Below, piece after piece: positions 15,939 through 24,377 of a DNA stretch of 61,094 nt. Under the pieces are notes generated by a model. The model ran no database searches, had not been told where the DNA came from, and saw only the letters and a list, made by a program, of their open reading frames with translations. The number at the start of each line of letters is the position of its first letter. The first letter of the stretch is position 1. Both the position numbers and the translations under genes were made by a program. This stretch comes from Halobacillus sp. A5. Its GTDB lineage: Bacteria; Bacillota; Bacilli; Bacillales; Halobacillaceae. The stretch is from NCBI RefSeq assembly GCF_024189315.1, contig NZ_JAIZEO010000009.1, forward strand, positions 1 to 61,094. The letters run 5' to 3'.

Positions 15939-16060
15939 TGGACAACTTCCTCTAATTTTTAGCTATATTCTTTCATAGTCATTTCATTATATCAAGTGAA
16001 CAATGGAAAAGATAAGCATGGCGCTGATTTTAAACCATTATTTTAGATAAAATAAAAAAT

Positions 16061-16270
16061 TTATAGTAATCCTGCAGCTTCTAAAGCAGCTTTGATCGCT
16101 TCAAGTGCTGTATAGTTACCAGCTAACCATTTAGCAAATGACCAAAGTCCACCTTCCCATGCTTCTTTGGCAGCATTATAGTATTTATATGCTCCATTCT
16201 TAATGGCAGTCCACGCTTTACTTCCGTATTTTGCTATCGCTTTACCAATCTTCAGTGCTAAACTAAACAT
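16061..16270 (-). CDS. Leaderless bacteriocin candidate (aureocin A53/lacticin Q-like)
   Basis: 69 aa with a GAGGTG ribosome site. The protein is MFSLALKIGKAIAKYGSKAW, TAIKNGAYKYYNAAKEAWEG, GLWSFAKWLAGNYTALEAIK, AALEAAGLL. It is rich in Lys, Ala and Trp (four Trp), net positive and wholly helical by composition. It has no signal peptide and no double-glycine leader. AKYGSKA is also found in lacticin Q, and the Trp spacing is similar, although this peptide is longer than the usual ~51-53 residues. It heads an operon with an ABC pair, in a cluster that contains a second ABC system and three regulators. Activity is inferred. Confidence 0.72.
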   Translation of the reverse strand: MFSLALKIGKAIAKYGSKAWTAIKNGAYKYYNAAKEAWEGGLWSFAKWLAGNYTALEAIKAALEAAGLL

Positions 16271-16421
16271 TTTAAATCACCTCTAAGTAAATTTTTTTGC
16301 GCCATGCCTTATCTGAATCTCATATTACATTGAAAATTAAGAAAATAAAGGAAATTAAAGGGTTTTTGTGGAAATCCGTAATAATTGAAACCTGCTTTTG
16401 ATTATGTAAATAAACGAAAAA
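16271..16421 (-). promoter_or_regulatory. Promoter region of the bacteriocin operon
   Basis: Lies between the terminator of the upstream ABC operon and the bacteriocin start. It must hold the operon promoter. A TGTAATAT -10-like string is visible near 16320, but the -35 and any operator are unclear. CATGGCGC occurs both here (~16302) and near 16018, beyond the gene. Confidence 0.4.
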
Positions 16422-16450
16422 AACATGTTCAGAAAGGTTCTGAACATGTT
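16422..16450 (-). terminator. Terminator of the second ABC operon
   Basis: AACATGTTCAGAA / TTCTGAACATGTT with a three-base loop, followed on the minus strand by seven T. Confidence 0.93.
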
Positions 16451-16456
16451 GGTATA

Positions 16457-16633
16457 TTAAGTAGAGGCTTTACGCTGCTTCCTTAAAATTGCAGTGATTA
16501 TAAATAAGGCACCTGCTGTAATAATTAAAGTAAGCTTCCACTCTTGTAGTACTTCCCACCCTATCGATGAAGCAATTAGGCCTACTACTGATAATAGAAA
16601 CAGGAGCTCTAATATGAAAATGATCCCTTTCAT
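16457..16633 (-). CDS. Two-span membrane protein, immunity candidate
   Basis: 58 aa from ATG 16633 with GGAGGA upstream. Two membrane segments (IIFILELLFLLSVVGLIASS; LTLIITAGALFIITAIL) and a basic tail RKQRKAST. Small two-span basic membrane proteins are common self-protection factors in bacteriocin clusters. It is the last gene of the minus-strand ABC operon and is followed by a terminator. Role inferred from context. Confidence 0.6.
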   Translation of the reverse strand: MKGIIFILELLFLLSVVGLIASSIGWEVLQEWKLTLIITAGALFIITAILRKQRKAST

Positions 16634-16688
16634 GTTCAATCCTCCTCCGTTTTATGAATACATTAATTTTCAACTGATCTATAGTACC

Positions 16689-17606
16689 TTAAATGGCGAC
16701 TTTCTTCTCTAAGAACACCTCTTCCAATGAAGGTTCAATCACGTTTACCTCAAATACATCCACCTTTCTTTGCATCAGTGTTCTGAGTATGACAGGGATC
16801 TCACTTTCATTTTCAATTTCAACGGTTAAATAGTTGCTCTCCCAATGAAATTTTCCAAAGTTAGCTTCTAAAAATGAAGAGATTTCTTTTTCAACATGAT
16901 CTTTTATAACTTCTTGTACTCTAACCTTAACCAATAAAGAATTGGTATGGTTGCTCTTGATTTCTTGTAATGTCCCTTGTGAACGAATTTCCCCGTTACT
17001 CATGATAGCAATTCTGGAACATATCTCCTCAACTTCATTTAAATTGTGAGAAGTCATAAAAATCGTACGGCCTTCGCTATTCAGTTTTTTTATTAACTGT
17101 TTGATTTGTATAGCAGATTCAGCATCTACCCCAGAAGTTGGTTCGTCTAAAAAAAGCAATTCAGGTTTATTTATAATCGCTTGAGCAATCCCTAATTTCT
17201 TTTTCATTCCGAAAGAGAATTTCCCTACTTTTTGTTTTTCATTGCCTGTTAACCCTACGACTTCTAAAGTCTCCATGAGATAATTTTTCGAGGGCCGCAA
17301 CCCTTGAATGTTACTGTAGAATTTCAAGTGATCAATGGCAGACATAGAATCATAAAATGTGGAGTAATCAGGTAGTACCCCTATTCTTTTCTTTACTAGA
17401 TTCACGTTGGCTTCCCCTAATAATTCGAATGAACCAGAAGTAGGGAGAATAATCCCTGTGATCATATTGATAAACGTACTTTTTCCTGCACCATTACGCC
17501 CCAGAAATCCATAAATCTCCTTTTCATTGACTTCCAGAGAGATTTCATTGACAACCTTCTTATGGTTATAAGATTTTGTTAGATTATTGGTTTTTATAAT
17601 AGCCAT
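16689..17606 (-). CDS. ABC transporter ATPase (BcrA/NatA type)
   Basis: 305 aa. Walker A GRNGAGKSTFINM (~residue 39), signature FSFGMKKKLGIAQA (~131), Walker B LLFLDEPTSGVD (~152) and H-loop MTSHNLNEVEE. A C-terminal extension of ~90 residues is typical of BcrA/LanF-type ATPases linked to peptide resistance. Start and stop overlap with the upstream permease gene (TAATG). Together with that permease and the small membrane protein it resembles a peptide-expulsion immunity transporter. Confidence 0.9.
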   Translation of the reverse strand: MAIIKTNNLTKSYNHKKVVNEISLEVNEKEIYGFLGRNGAGKSTFINMITGIILPTSGSFELLGEANVNLVKKRIGVLPDYSTFYDSMSAIDHLKFYSNIQGLRPSKNYLMETLEVVGLTGNEKQKVGKFSFGMKKKLGIAQAIINKPELLFLDEPTSGVDAESAIQIKQLIKKLNSEGRTIFMTSHNLNEVEEICSRIAIMSNGEIRSQGTLQEIKSNHTNSLLVKVRVQEVIKDHVEKEISSFLEANFGKFHWESNYLTVEIENESEIPVILRTLMQRKVDVFEVNVIEPSLEEVFLEKKVAI

Positions 17607-18289
17607 TACAAATCCCTCTTTTCAAATAAAATGGTGGAAGTTCCAAAAATCAGAAGGGATAAAACCACTACGATTGATAAATACCCTACGCTTAAGTCCA
17701 TATAATAGTAAGGTGTGAGGTATTTAATCCATTGGATAAGGAGGTTATCCCAGAAAATTGTTGCAAAGCTTGCTACAGGTAAAACAAGAGACACTAATAA
17801 CCCTATAAATAGAGATTGGGATCCTTTTTTACTTAACGTTGAGACCAACATGGAAATAGCGATGCCGTAAAATAGGAAAACGATACATTGCAGAAAAGTT
17901 TTTATAAAAAACATTTTTGCTATAAGTGAAATGACACTCACAGAAAGCAACACAACAATTGCCCAAAACAGTGTAATTCCAATAGCTTTTCCTAGAAGGA
18001 TGTTTCTCCGAGAAGTTTTCGTAACTAAAAATCTCATGGTCCGGTTCTGACTCTCTTTACTTATAGCATCATGGGAGAGGATAAATACAAATAAAATTCC
18101 AAAGAAAATCACCCCGACGGACAAACCACCCGTATATGCACTTTCTTTACTAACCCCTCCCACCAATTCTCCATTTTCTTGAGCTAAGTAAGCAAACAGT
18201 AAAGAAATTCCTGTAATAAACAAAGTAATGATGATGGATCGAATGCCTTTAGTTAACCCTTTTAATTCTTGTAAAGATATAGCCCACAT
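17606..18289 (-). CDS. ABC-2 type permease
   Basis: 227 aa with six hydrophobic segments (SIIITLFITGISLLFAYLA; GVIFFGILFVFILSHDAI; and others). The motif SKESQNRTMRFLVTKTSRRN between segments 2 and 3 is typical of ABC-2 permeases. ATG start after GGGGGAA. First gene of the immunity-type ABC operon and divergent from the two-component genes, with which it shares a 94-base promoter region. Confidence 0.85.
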   Translation of the reverse strand: MWAISLQELKGLTKGIRSIIITLFITGISLLFAYLAQENGELVGGVSKESAYTGGLSVGVIFFGILFVFILSHDAISKESQNRTMRFLVTKTSRRNILLGKAIGITLFWAIVVLLSVSVISLIAKMFFIKTFLQCIVFLFYGIAISMLVSTLSKKGSQSLFIGLLVSLVLPVASFATIFWDNLLIQWIKYLTPYYYMDLSVGYLSIVVVLSLLIFGTSTILFEKRDL

Positions 18290-18383
18290 GAATATTCCCC
18301 CTTCACCTAAAATGTACCATGGTAAGATTTACACAACCTGTAATTTAGATTAACATTACATTAATTACAAAAAGAGGTGGTAA
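18290..18383. promoter_or_regulatory. Divergent promoter region, ABC operon and two-component genes
   Basis: 94 bases between two diverging operons. Contains repeated ATTACA/TTAATTAC-type strings (TAACATTACATTAATTACA) that could bind the response regulator. No exact boxes assigned. Confidence 0.45.
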
Positions 18384-19103
18384 ATGGTGTCCCTTGATAT
18401 CCAGCCCAACATTTTAATTGTGGACGATGACGAAGATATATTAAGTATGCTTCATCTTACCTTTAAAAAAGAAAAATTCACGAATATTACTTTATGTACC
18501 AATGCGGAAGAAGGGCTTGAATTAGTGAAGACTTCCAATTTTAACTTGATACTCTTGGATGTAATGCTGCCAGGGAAATCAGGATTTGAGATCTTACCCT
18601 CTATAAGAGATTGTTCGGATGCCCCCGTTTTCTTTCTTACAGCTAAGGATACCGATTTTGATAAATTAACAGGTTTTGCTTTCGGGGCCGACGATTATAT
18701 AACAAAACCTTTCAATCCCTTAGAGGTTGTAGCTAGATCTAAAGCAATTTTGAAACGCACGATACATGCGAAACCTACCAAAAACGAAGCAGAAGAAAAA
18801 ATAGATTTTGGTTATTTCAGAGTGGATAAAAGGGCCGCTGAACTCATAGTAGATGGAGAAACTAAAGAATGTTCCGCCCAATTGTTTCAGCTTCTTGTAT
18901 TTTTTTGTGAGCATGCGGGCCGAGTGTTAACAAGAGAGCAGATTTACGAACATGTTTGGGGAAGTAAAGGAAGCTTTATAGATGATAATACAATTATTGT
19001 ACATATTCACAAATTAAGAGAAAAAATTGAACCTACTCCTTCGAAACCCGTGTTTCTTAAGACGGTCAGAGGACTAGGGTATAAGATGGTGAAAGCAGAA
19101 TAA
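18384..19103 (+). CDS. OmpR/PhoB-family response regulator
   Basis: 239 aa. Receiver domain with acidic pocket VDDDED (residues ~13-18), phospho-acceptor Asp in LILLDVMLPGKSGFEIL (~55) and Lys in YITKPFNPLEVVAR. The C-terminal winged helix has LTREQIYEHVWGSKGSFIDD and the recognition-helix region NTIIVHIHKLREKIE. One base separates it from the kinase gene. Divergent from the ABC operon, so it probably activates it in response to peptide stress, as BceR-like or lantibiotic-immunity regulators do. Confidence 0.93.
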   Translation: MVSLDIQPNILIVDDDEDILSMLHLTFKKEKFTNITLCTNAEEGLELVKTSNFNLILLDVMLPGKSGFEILPSIRDCSDAPVFFLTAKDTDFDKLTGFAFGADDYITKPFNPLEVVARSKAILKRTIHAKPTKNEAEEKIDFGYFRVDKRAAELIVDGETKECSAQLFQLLVFFCEHAGRVLTREQIYEHVWGSKGSFIDDNTIIVHIHKLREKIEPTPSKPVFLKTVRGLGYKMVKAE

Positions 19104-19104
19104 T

Positions 19105-20793
19105 ATGCGAAACAAGTTGACGTCACAATTCATTTTTCAGCATATATTTTTCTTGATTTTATGTATTATTCTTATTGGAGTTTTCTTCTTCTATCTCTAC
19201 CAAACGTTAACCCAACAAGAGTATAATTCGGATTTCACCCGAGCAAATAACGATTATATTGAAAGTAATATCACCATAGGAAATCAAGTGGAATTTAGTG
19301 AAAAGATAAAAGAAAACATTAGACAAAATAATGGCTGGCTTCAGGTCATTAATGTGGATGATGGGAGAGTGGTGAACTCTTTAGAAACGTCCGATAATGT
19401 ACAAGCTCTCTATTCTATGTCTGATTTGGTTAATATTAAGTCGGGGGATTTCCAATCTTCTTACAAATATAAGTATTGGATGTTAAATGAAAACCTAATG
19501 ACTTTATACGGTTACCCCTCAACAAGCGAGCAACTTTTAGACGAAGTTGGAAATGAAGAAGTACTAAGTTCTTCTTCTTTCCAAGAAAAACTCCAAAAAC
19601 AAGAGGGTTGGTATTTGATCTATAATGAAACAGGGGATGTGGAAGACCGTTATAATGACCCTCAAAATATAAGTAAAGGGGTGGTTTTTAGCGATAAAAC
19701 CCCAGTCAGTAACAATGACTATGATATCGCAACTACCCACCTTTCAGATAATAAAATTCTTGTATTAGGAGTTCCTAGTGAAAGTTTACATACAGCTAAG
19801 TCCTTAGATAACGAACTTGGAGTCTCCGTCCTCGTTAATTTAGGGATTTTACTACTATGCGTAATAATCAGCTTGGTATTACTGTCTTATTATCACGCTC
19901 GACGATGGGGAATCCCGATTATATATATGTTAGATTGGATTGAAAATTTAGCGAATAATCAGTTAGAAAAGCCCCTTGATTTATACAGGACAAATAAACG
20001 AGGGAAAATACGTTTTCCACGTGTCTTTTCGACGATCCATGAATCTTTGGGGACTCTAACTCACAAGCTGCAAGAGAACAAAAGACATAACGAAAAATTA
20101 ATACAAATGAGAGAAGATTGGATTGCCGGATTATCGCACGATTTAAAGACTCCTTTAAGCTCTATGGTCGGATATGCTGTGTTATTGAAATCCCCTAATT
20201 ACGAATGGTCTGCTTCGGAAATACAGACCATAGGAAATTCCCTTCATAGCAAAGGCACGTACATTCAATCATTAATCGAAGATCTTAGCTTAACTTATCG
20301 ATTAAAGTATGATTCTCTCCCATTGCAGAAAGAGAATCTAGAAGTGGCTTCACTTCTAAAGGAAATTATAATTGAGTTCTTGAATCATCCAGACTACTCT
20401 AGCTATAATGTCGAGTTTTCAGATGAAACAGAGAATCCGATCATTTTCCCAATGGATGCAAAGTGGTTTAAAAGGATTATCGGTAACTTACTGGCTAATG
20501 CCGTTAAACATAACGAAACGACCACAAAAATAATGGTAAAGTTATATTCTGAGAAAAAGGAATTTCATATTTCAGTAGAAGATAATGGGGTAGGAATGGA
20601 TGAGGTAACTGTTGAAAACTTGTTCACTAAATACTATAGGGGCACTTCTACTACAATTAACCAGGAAGGATCCGGTTTAGGGTTAGCGATCACAAAACAA
20701 CTAGTAGAAGCTCATAATGGAAAAATAGAAGTAATTAGTAAAAAAGGGGTAGGAACAAGAATTAAATTAACTTTCAGCCTCCTTGTCTCATAA
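19105..20793 (+). CDS. Sensor histidine kinase
   Basis: 562 aa. Two membrane segments (about residues 10-33 and 232-256) frame an extracellular domain of ~200 residues. The phospho-acceptor box is AGLSHDLKTPLSSMVGYAVL (~340-360). The ATPase domain has NLLANAVKHN (N box), VEDNGVGM (G1) and GSGLGLAITKQLVEAHNG (G2). The large extracytoplasmic domain suggests direct signal sensing, unlike intramembrane BceS-type kinases. It forms a two-component system with the regulator one base upstream. Palindrome P8 follows 11 bases after its stop. Confidence 0.93.
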   Translation: MRNKLTSQFIFQHIFFLILCIILIGVFFFYLYQTLTQQEYNSDFTRANNDYIESNITIGNQVEFSEKIKENIRQNNGWLQVINVDDGRVVNSLETSDNVQALYSMSDLVNIKSGDFQSSYKYKYWMLNENLMTLYGYPSTSEQLLDEVGNEEVLSSSSFQEKLQKQEGWYLIYNETGDVEDRYNDPQNISKGVVFSDKTPVSNNDYDIATTHLSDNKILVLGVPSESLHTAKSLDNELGVSVLVNLGILLLCVIISLVLLSYYHARRWGIPIIYMLDWIENLANNQLEKPLDLYRTNKRGKIRFPRVFSTIHESLGTLTHKLQENKRHNEKLIQMREDWIAGLSHDLKTPLSSMVGYAVLLKSPNYEWSASEIQTIGNSLHSKGTYIQSLIEDLSLTYRLKYDSLPLQKENLEVASLLKEIIIEFLNHPDYSSYNVEFSDETENPIIFPMDAKWFKRIIGNLLANAVKHNETTTKIMVKLYSEKKEFHISVEDNGVGMDEVTVENLFTKYYRGTSTTINQEGSGLGLAITKQLVEAHNGKIEVISKKGVGTRIKLTFSLLVS

Positions 20794-20804
20794 TACGGTT
20801 CTTT

Positions 20805-20834
20805 ACAAACGTAAACATCAACGTTTACGTTTGT
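20805..20834. repeat. Plasmid palindrome P8, after the kinase gene
   Basis: 12-base arms ACAAACGTAAAC / GTTTACGTTTGT around ATCAAC, the same centre as P1 and P7. Confidence 0.88.
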
Positions 20835-21000
20835 GTAACTGTATTGTATGTGTAATAAACCATCACTACCGCCGTCCGCTAGACGCTTCCGTTGCTAAAG
20901 GTTTGCGGTCGGAACCCATCAAAAATCGATGCCATCCGATCCTCAACCTAGTCTAGGTAATGATAGTAGAAGCCTCCTTTCTCCAACTCCCATATTTGGG

Positions 21001-21046
21001 GATAAAACTGCATGTTAGAAGCTCATACAGCAAAGTATTATTATTA
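21001..21046 (+). pseudogene. Decayed duplicate of the doc 3' end
   Basis: ATGTTAGAAGCTCATACAGC then AAAGTATTATTATTAAACC parallels the last codons of doc at 11527-11576 with most bases identical, including GTTAGAAGC.CATACA.CAAAGTAT and ATTAAACC. A frameshift is present. It is followed, as in the intact gene, by the plasmid palindrome. The bacteriocin region lies between the two copies. Confidence 0.75.
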
Positions 21047-21051
21047 AACCT

Positions 21052-21083
21052 CACAAACGTAAACGTCAACGTTTACGTTTGTG
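21052..21083. repeat. Plasmid palindrome P9, after the doc remnant
   Basis: Perfect 15-base arms CACAAACGTAAACGT / ACGTTTACGTTTGTG with centre CA. Confidence 0.9.
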
Positions 21084-21151
21084 TTTATTGAATAGAATAA
21101 ACCTCTGATTAAGAGAATGGGGTAAATCTTAAGGTGTAGAGGGGTTGTACC

Positions 21152-21220
21152 ATGAAGCAAACCATTTTTTGGTTAATCGTAGCTGTTATACTTTTAATTA
21201 TATGGTTTTTAGTGAAATAA
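21152..21220 (+). CDS. Single-span membrane peptide, 22 aa
   Basis: Encodes MKQTIFWLIVAVILLIIWFL then VK. AGAGGGG precedes the ATG by eight bases, and a strong terminator follows at 21249. The complete small transcription unit makes a real gene likely. Function unknown; the size resembles membrane toxins or regulators of membrane complexes. Confidence 0.5.
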   Translation: MKQTIFWLIVAVILLIIWFLVK

Positions 21221-21248
21221 AAAATTACATATACGATTACGTTAACCA

Positions 21249-21283
21249 CAAAAACTCGGACCTTTTATGCAAGGTCCGAGTTT
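21249..21283 (+). terminator. Terminator after the 22-aa peptide gene
   Basis: AAAAACTCGGACCTT / AAGGTCCGAGTTTTT, near perfect, with a six-base loop and a T run. Confidence 0.92.
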
Positions 21284-21285
21284 TT

Positions 21286-21748
21286 GTCATCAAATTCAAA
21301 TAGGTTAAGGGTTCTCACCGTATCAGTTTTTCAGCCGTGAGGTATATCCGTTAGCATACCTTATATATGGCTTTAGCCTTCGTTCTGCCCAATCTACCTG
21401 TGCTTCACATCCTAAGCCTGTCCGTCTTAACTCGAGTTGACGGGATGGTTTGGGAAACATAGATCCTTCATTCGCATCCTCCGTTGTAAAGTTGAAATTT
21501 AACCGAATAAAACTTCCTGCCTTTCACAAAACAAAGTAACGATGAAAAGATCCGCGTCTCCAAAATCTCTAATATTTTTCATACATGGTAACACAAATCC
21601 TTATAATTACTTCCAATAAATAATTATCCTCATCGATAATACGTAATGCTAAATATGGAAAATTTTAAATGTATTGTTTACATTACATTTAAAATTTTAT
21701 ATAATACAAATATGTAAGGTACACATTACATAAGAAAGGTTGTTAACG
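21286..21748. other. Intergenic region, probably a decayed gene
   Basis: No supported reading frame on either strand. Composition near 21300-21520 is richer in G+C than the flanks, as if a coding gene or insertion sequence had decayed there. The last 60 bases contain an AT-rich promoter-like stretch (TTTATATAATACAAATATG) for the regulator at 21749. Confidence 0.4.
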
Positions 21749-21961
21749 ATGAAACAAGGAGTGCGTAATGCTGTAAAAGATTTCAGAAAAGAAAATGGGC
21801 TTACTCAGGACCAGTTAGCCGAAAAGATCCTGGTAACTAGGCAAACAATTATTGCCATAGAAAAGCAGCGTTATGAACCTTCCATTGGAACAGCCATTAA
21901 ATTAGCCAGGGTACTAGGGTGTTCATTAGAAAATTTATTTTGGATTGAAGGAAAGAATTAA
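21749..21961 (+). CDS. Small XRE-family regulator
   Basis: 70 aa from ATG 21749. A complete Cro/CI helix-turn-helix: VKDFRKENGLTQDQLAEKIL, VTRQTIIAIEKQRYEPSIGT, ending LARVLGCSLENLFWIEG. This compact type is usually followed by a small membrane-protein gene; here that second gene is broken (21964-22263). It probably represses its own promoter (repeated TTACATT strings at 21675-21725). Confidence 0.88.
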   Translation: MKQGVRNAVKDFRKENGLTQDQLAEKILVTRQTIIAIEKQRYEPSIGTAIKLARVLGCSLENLFWIEGKN

Positions 21962-21963
21962 AC

Positions 21964-22263
21964 ATGAACAAGTACCGCATAGAACCAAATTTATTTTAAA
22001 AATGGTAATTCCAGTAGCTGCGATTCATTATCGTGCTATGGGGGCTGATATGCATAAAAAAGCAAAATGGAACAAAGTTAAACTGGAACATGATCAACGT
22101 ACCCGTGCTAATGCTCACTTCGCTGGATACATTACCTATTGGATGGTGATTGTTTCGCTTTTTACTGGGAGTGTACTTGTTCAACCCTAATATACCTCCT
22201 TCATTTCCTCAGCTTGTGCCCTTTACGATTTTAGCCAGTTTCGTATTTCTTTCCAACTTCTAA
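21964..22263 (+). pseudogene. Broken membrane-protein gene following the XRE regulator
   Basis: Parts of one protein appear in different frames: HFAGYITYWMVIVSLFTGSV in one, and FNPNIPPSFPQLVPFTILAS, FVFLSNF in another, each a membrane-like segment. This matches the usual partner of small XRE regulators, but frameshifts and early stops break it. No functional product is expected. Confidence 0.5.
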
Positions 22264-22692
22264 AAGGTGACTACTTCTTATATAAGGATGCCCCTTATCG
22301 GGAAGACTCGAATCTACTTTTTTTATATTTGCAAATAAAATCCTACCTGTACACATTGGACAAAGGTATAAATGGTGAATTTTTTGATCGATTATGGAAA
22401 GCCAAGTATAAGAATTTCACAAAAAGTTTACATAAAAATAGGAAACACAAATATTTATTGGTAATACTATTAGATTACTTATTGATGTTCTATCACTGGT
22501 TTATCATCAAATTATAGGATTTTTTGTACCTAAAATAAATAATCTACAAGGGATTCCTTAACTGAAATTTCGATAAATTAAGTTTTAAAGTCCTAATTTG
22601 TAATTTTTTACACTTATTTAACCTATAAACGCCAAAATTCTGTTATATTTGTCAACGGATAACAATTATCTCAAGCTTGTGGGAGGGAAAAC
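22264..22692. other. Intergenic region before pgsB
   Basis: A 62-codon frame at 22329-22517 has no ribosome site and is doubtful. Upstream of pgsB, TTGTAA/TTGTCAACGG-like and TATAAACG strings could form a promoter, and CGGATAACAATTATCTC precedes the GGGAGG site. Nothing else recognised. Confidence 0.4.
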
Positions 22693-23886
22693 ATGGGAAT
22701 TGTACTGACCTTTATATTACTACTAGGTTTTTCAGCTTTTTTCCTTGGAACCAGAGAAAAGATGAGGAACAAGAAGAATGTTGAAAGCATTCCCGTCCGC
22801 GTAAACGTCAACGGTATCCGCGGAAAATCGACAGTTACCCGTTTAATCACGGGAGTTTTACAGAAAACAGGTTATAAGACCGTGGGAAAAACGACAGGAA
22901 CCGACGCAAGAATGCTGTACTGGTTTGACGGCCAGGAAGAGCCGATCAAACGCAGAATGGAAGGGCCGAACATTGGGGAACAGCGAAAAGTCCTTGAGAA
23001 AACAGTACAGCTGAATGCAGACGCACTTGTAAGTGAATGTATGGCCGTTAAGCCGGACTACCAGGTGATTTTCCAGGAAGAACTGCTACAGGCGAACATC
23101 GGACTGATCGTCAACGTCCTTGAGGATCACATGGATGTTCTTGGGCCGACTCTTGAAGAAGTAGCCGATTCCTTTGGAAACGCGATCCCATATGACGGCG
23201 ATTTAATTGTCAATGAAAGTCCTTATGTGACTCACTTTAGAGAGATTGCGGCTGAGCGCAATACGAAGGTGCATGTCTGCGATACATCGCTTGTCTCCGA
23301 AGAATTTTTGAAGAAATTTGAGTACATGGTCTTCCCTGAGAACGCGGCACTGGCCTTGTCTGTAGCGGATATCCTAGGTATTGATCATGAGATAGCCCGA
23401 CAAGGCATGCTGGAAGCCTGGCCAGATCCCGGTGCAATGCAGATTCTGCCGATTGGGGATGAAAGCAATCCAAGCTTCTTAGTCAACGGATTCTCTGCGA
23501 ATGATCCGACATCCACATTAAACATTTGGGAGCGTGTCAAGCAGCTGAGCTATCCAACAGAAGATCCGGTAGTAATCATGAACTGCCGTTCCGACCGTGT
23601 CGACCGCACAGAACAATTTGTCAGCCAGGTTCTACCCTATCTCCCGGCAGAAACATTGGTTTTAATGGGAGAAACGACTTCACCGCTTGTGGATGCCCAC
23701 AAAAACGGCGCGTTGCCTGTAAAGAACCTCCTTGACTTAGAAGGATATGAAACAGAAGAAATTGTACGAGTCTTAGGTCCTTATTTGTCCGGAAAAACAA
23801 TTTATGGAATAGGAAACATTCACGGCGGAGCCGAGGATTTAGTGAAACGGCTTGAGCAGAATAAAATAGAAAAAGCTACGGCTTAG
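22693..23886 (+). CDS. pgsB: Poly-gamma-glutamate synthase subunit PgsB/CapB
   Basis: 397 aa, full length. A Mur-ligase-like ATP-dependent amide ligase that joins glutamate residues through gamma bonds. Membrane anchor at residues 1-20, then the ATP loop NVNGIRGKSTVTRLITGVLQ (~38-57), RRMEGPNIGEQRKVLEK, and VSECMAVKPDYQ with the acidic and basic active-site residues. It acts with PgsC and PgsA in the cytoplasmic membrane. Codon and base use are richer in G+C than neighbouring genes, which suggests a separate origin. PgsC follows 13 bases later. Confidence 0.94.
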   Translation: MGIVLTFILLLGFSAFFLGTREKMRNKKNVESIPVRVNVNGIRGKSTVTRLITGVLQKTGYKTVGKTTGTDARMLYWFDGQEEPIKRRMEGPNIGEQRKVLEKTVQLNADALVSECMAVKPDYQVIFQEELLQANIGLIVNVLEDHMDVLGPTLEEVADSFGNAIPYDGDLIVNESPYVTHFREIAAERNTKVHVCDTSLVSEEFLKKFEYMVFPENAALALSVADILGIDHEIARQGMLEAWPDPGAMQILPIGDESNPSFLVNGFSANDPTSTLNIWERVKQLSYPTEDPVVIMNCRSDRVDRTEQFVSQVLPYLPAETLVLMGETTSPLVDAHKNGALPVKNLLDLEGYETEEIVRVLGPYLSGKTIYGIGNIHGGAEDLVKRLEQNKIEKATA

Positions 23887-23899
23887 AAAGGTGTACACG

Positions 23900-24376
23900 A
23901 TGATTATCTTTGATGCTTCAGATGTATATTTATCATTGGTGGCTGGAATCGTTCTCAGTTTATTTTATACAGAAAAAACGGGTGTACTCCCGGCTGGGCT
24001 GGTGGTGCCTGGATATATTGCCATGCTGTTTACATTTCCGGTTAGTATTGCAGTACTGTTTATGATCAGTTTCTTAACCTATTTAATTGTAATGAAAGTG
24101 ATTGCCAGGTTTACGATTCTTTATGGAAGAAGGAAGTTCACCGCGATGCTGACGGTCGGTATTACGCTGACTATCATCTTCGATCTGGTCATTCCTATGT
24201 ATTCGACACCATCAGTTGTTGAAGGCATGATGGCGATCGGTGTCATTATTCCAGGTTTAATTGCAAATACGATTCAGAAACAGGGCGTGCTGCCGACGAC
24301 GGCTAGTACGATGCTGTTAAGTGCTCTCACCTTTGGCGTAGTAACCCTAACAAGCTTTATTGGAGGAGGAATTTAA
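23900..24376 (+). CDS. pgsC: Poly-gamma-glutamate synthase subunit PgsC/CapC
   Basis: 158 aa from ATG 23900 (AAAGG eight bases upstream). Multi-span membrane protein with the family motifs YLSLVAGIVLSLFYTEKTGV, LPAGLVVPGYIAM and GVIIPGLIANTIQKQGVLPT. It forms the membrane complex with PgsB. The next gene (pgsA remnant) starts two bases after its stop codon, so they were one operon. Confidence 0.94.
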   Translation: MIIFDASDVYLSLVAGIVLSLFYTEKTGVLPAGLVVPGYIAMLFTFPVSIAVLFMISFLTYLIVMKVIARFTILYGRRKFTAMLTVGITLTIIFDLVIPMYSTPSVVEGMMAIGVIIPGLIANTIQKQGVLPTTASTMLLSALTFGVVTLTSFIGGGI

Positions 24377-24377
24377 A

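Noticed and set aside
16061-16270. Circular bacteriocin (AS-48 type)
   Set aside because: No leader to be cleaved and no DUF95 (stage II sporulation M-like) membrane protein is recognisable; the leaderless aureocin-like reading fits better.
22329-22517. 62-codon plus-strand frame before pgsB
   Set aside because: No ribosome site, no recognisable fold, AT-rich chance composition.
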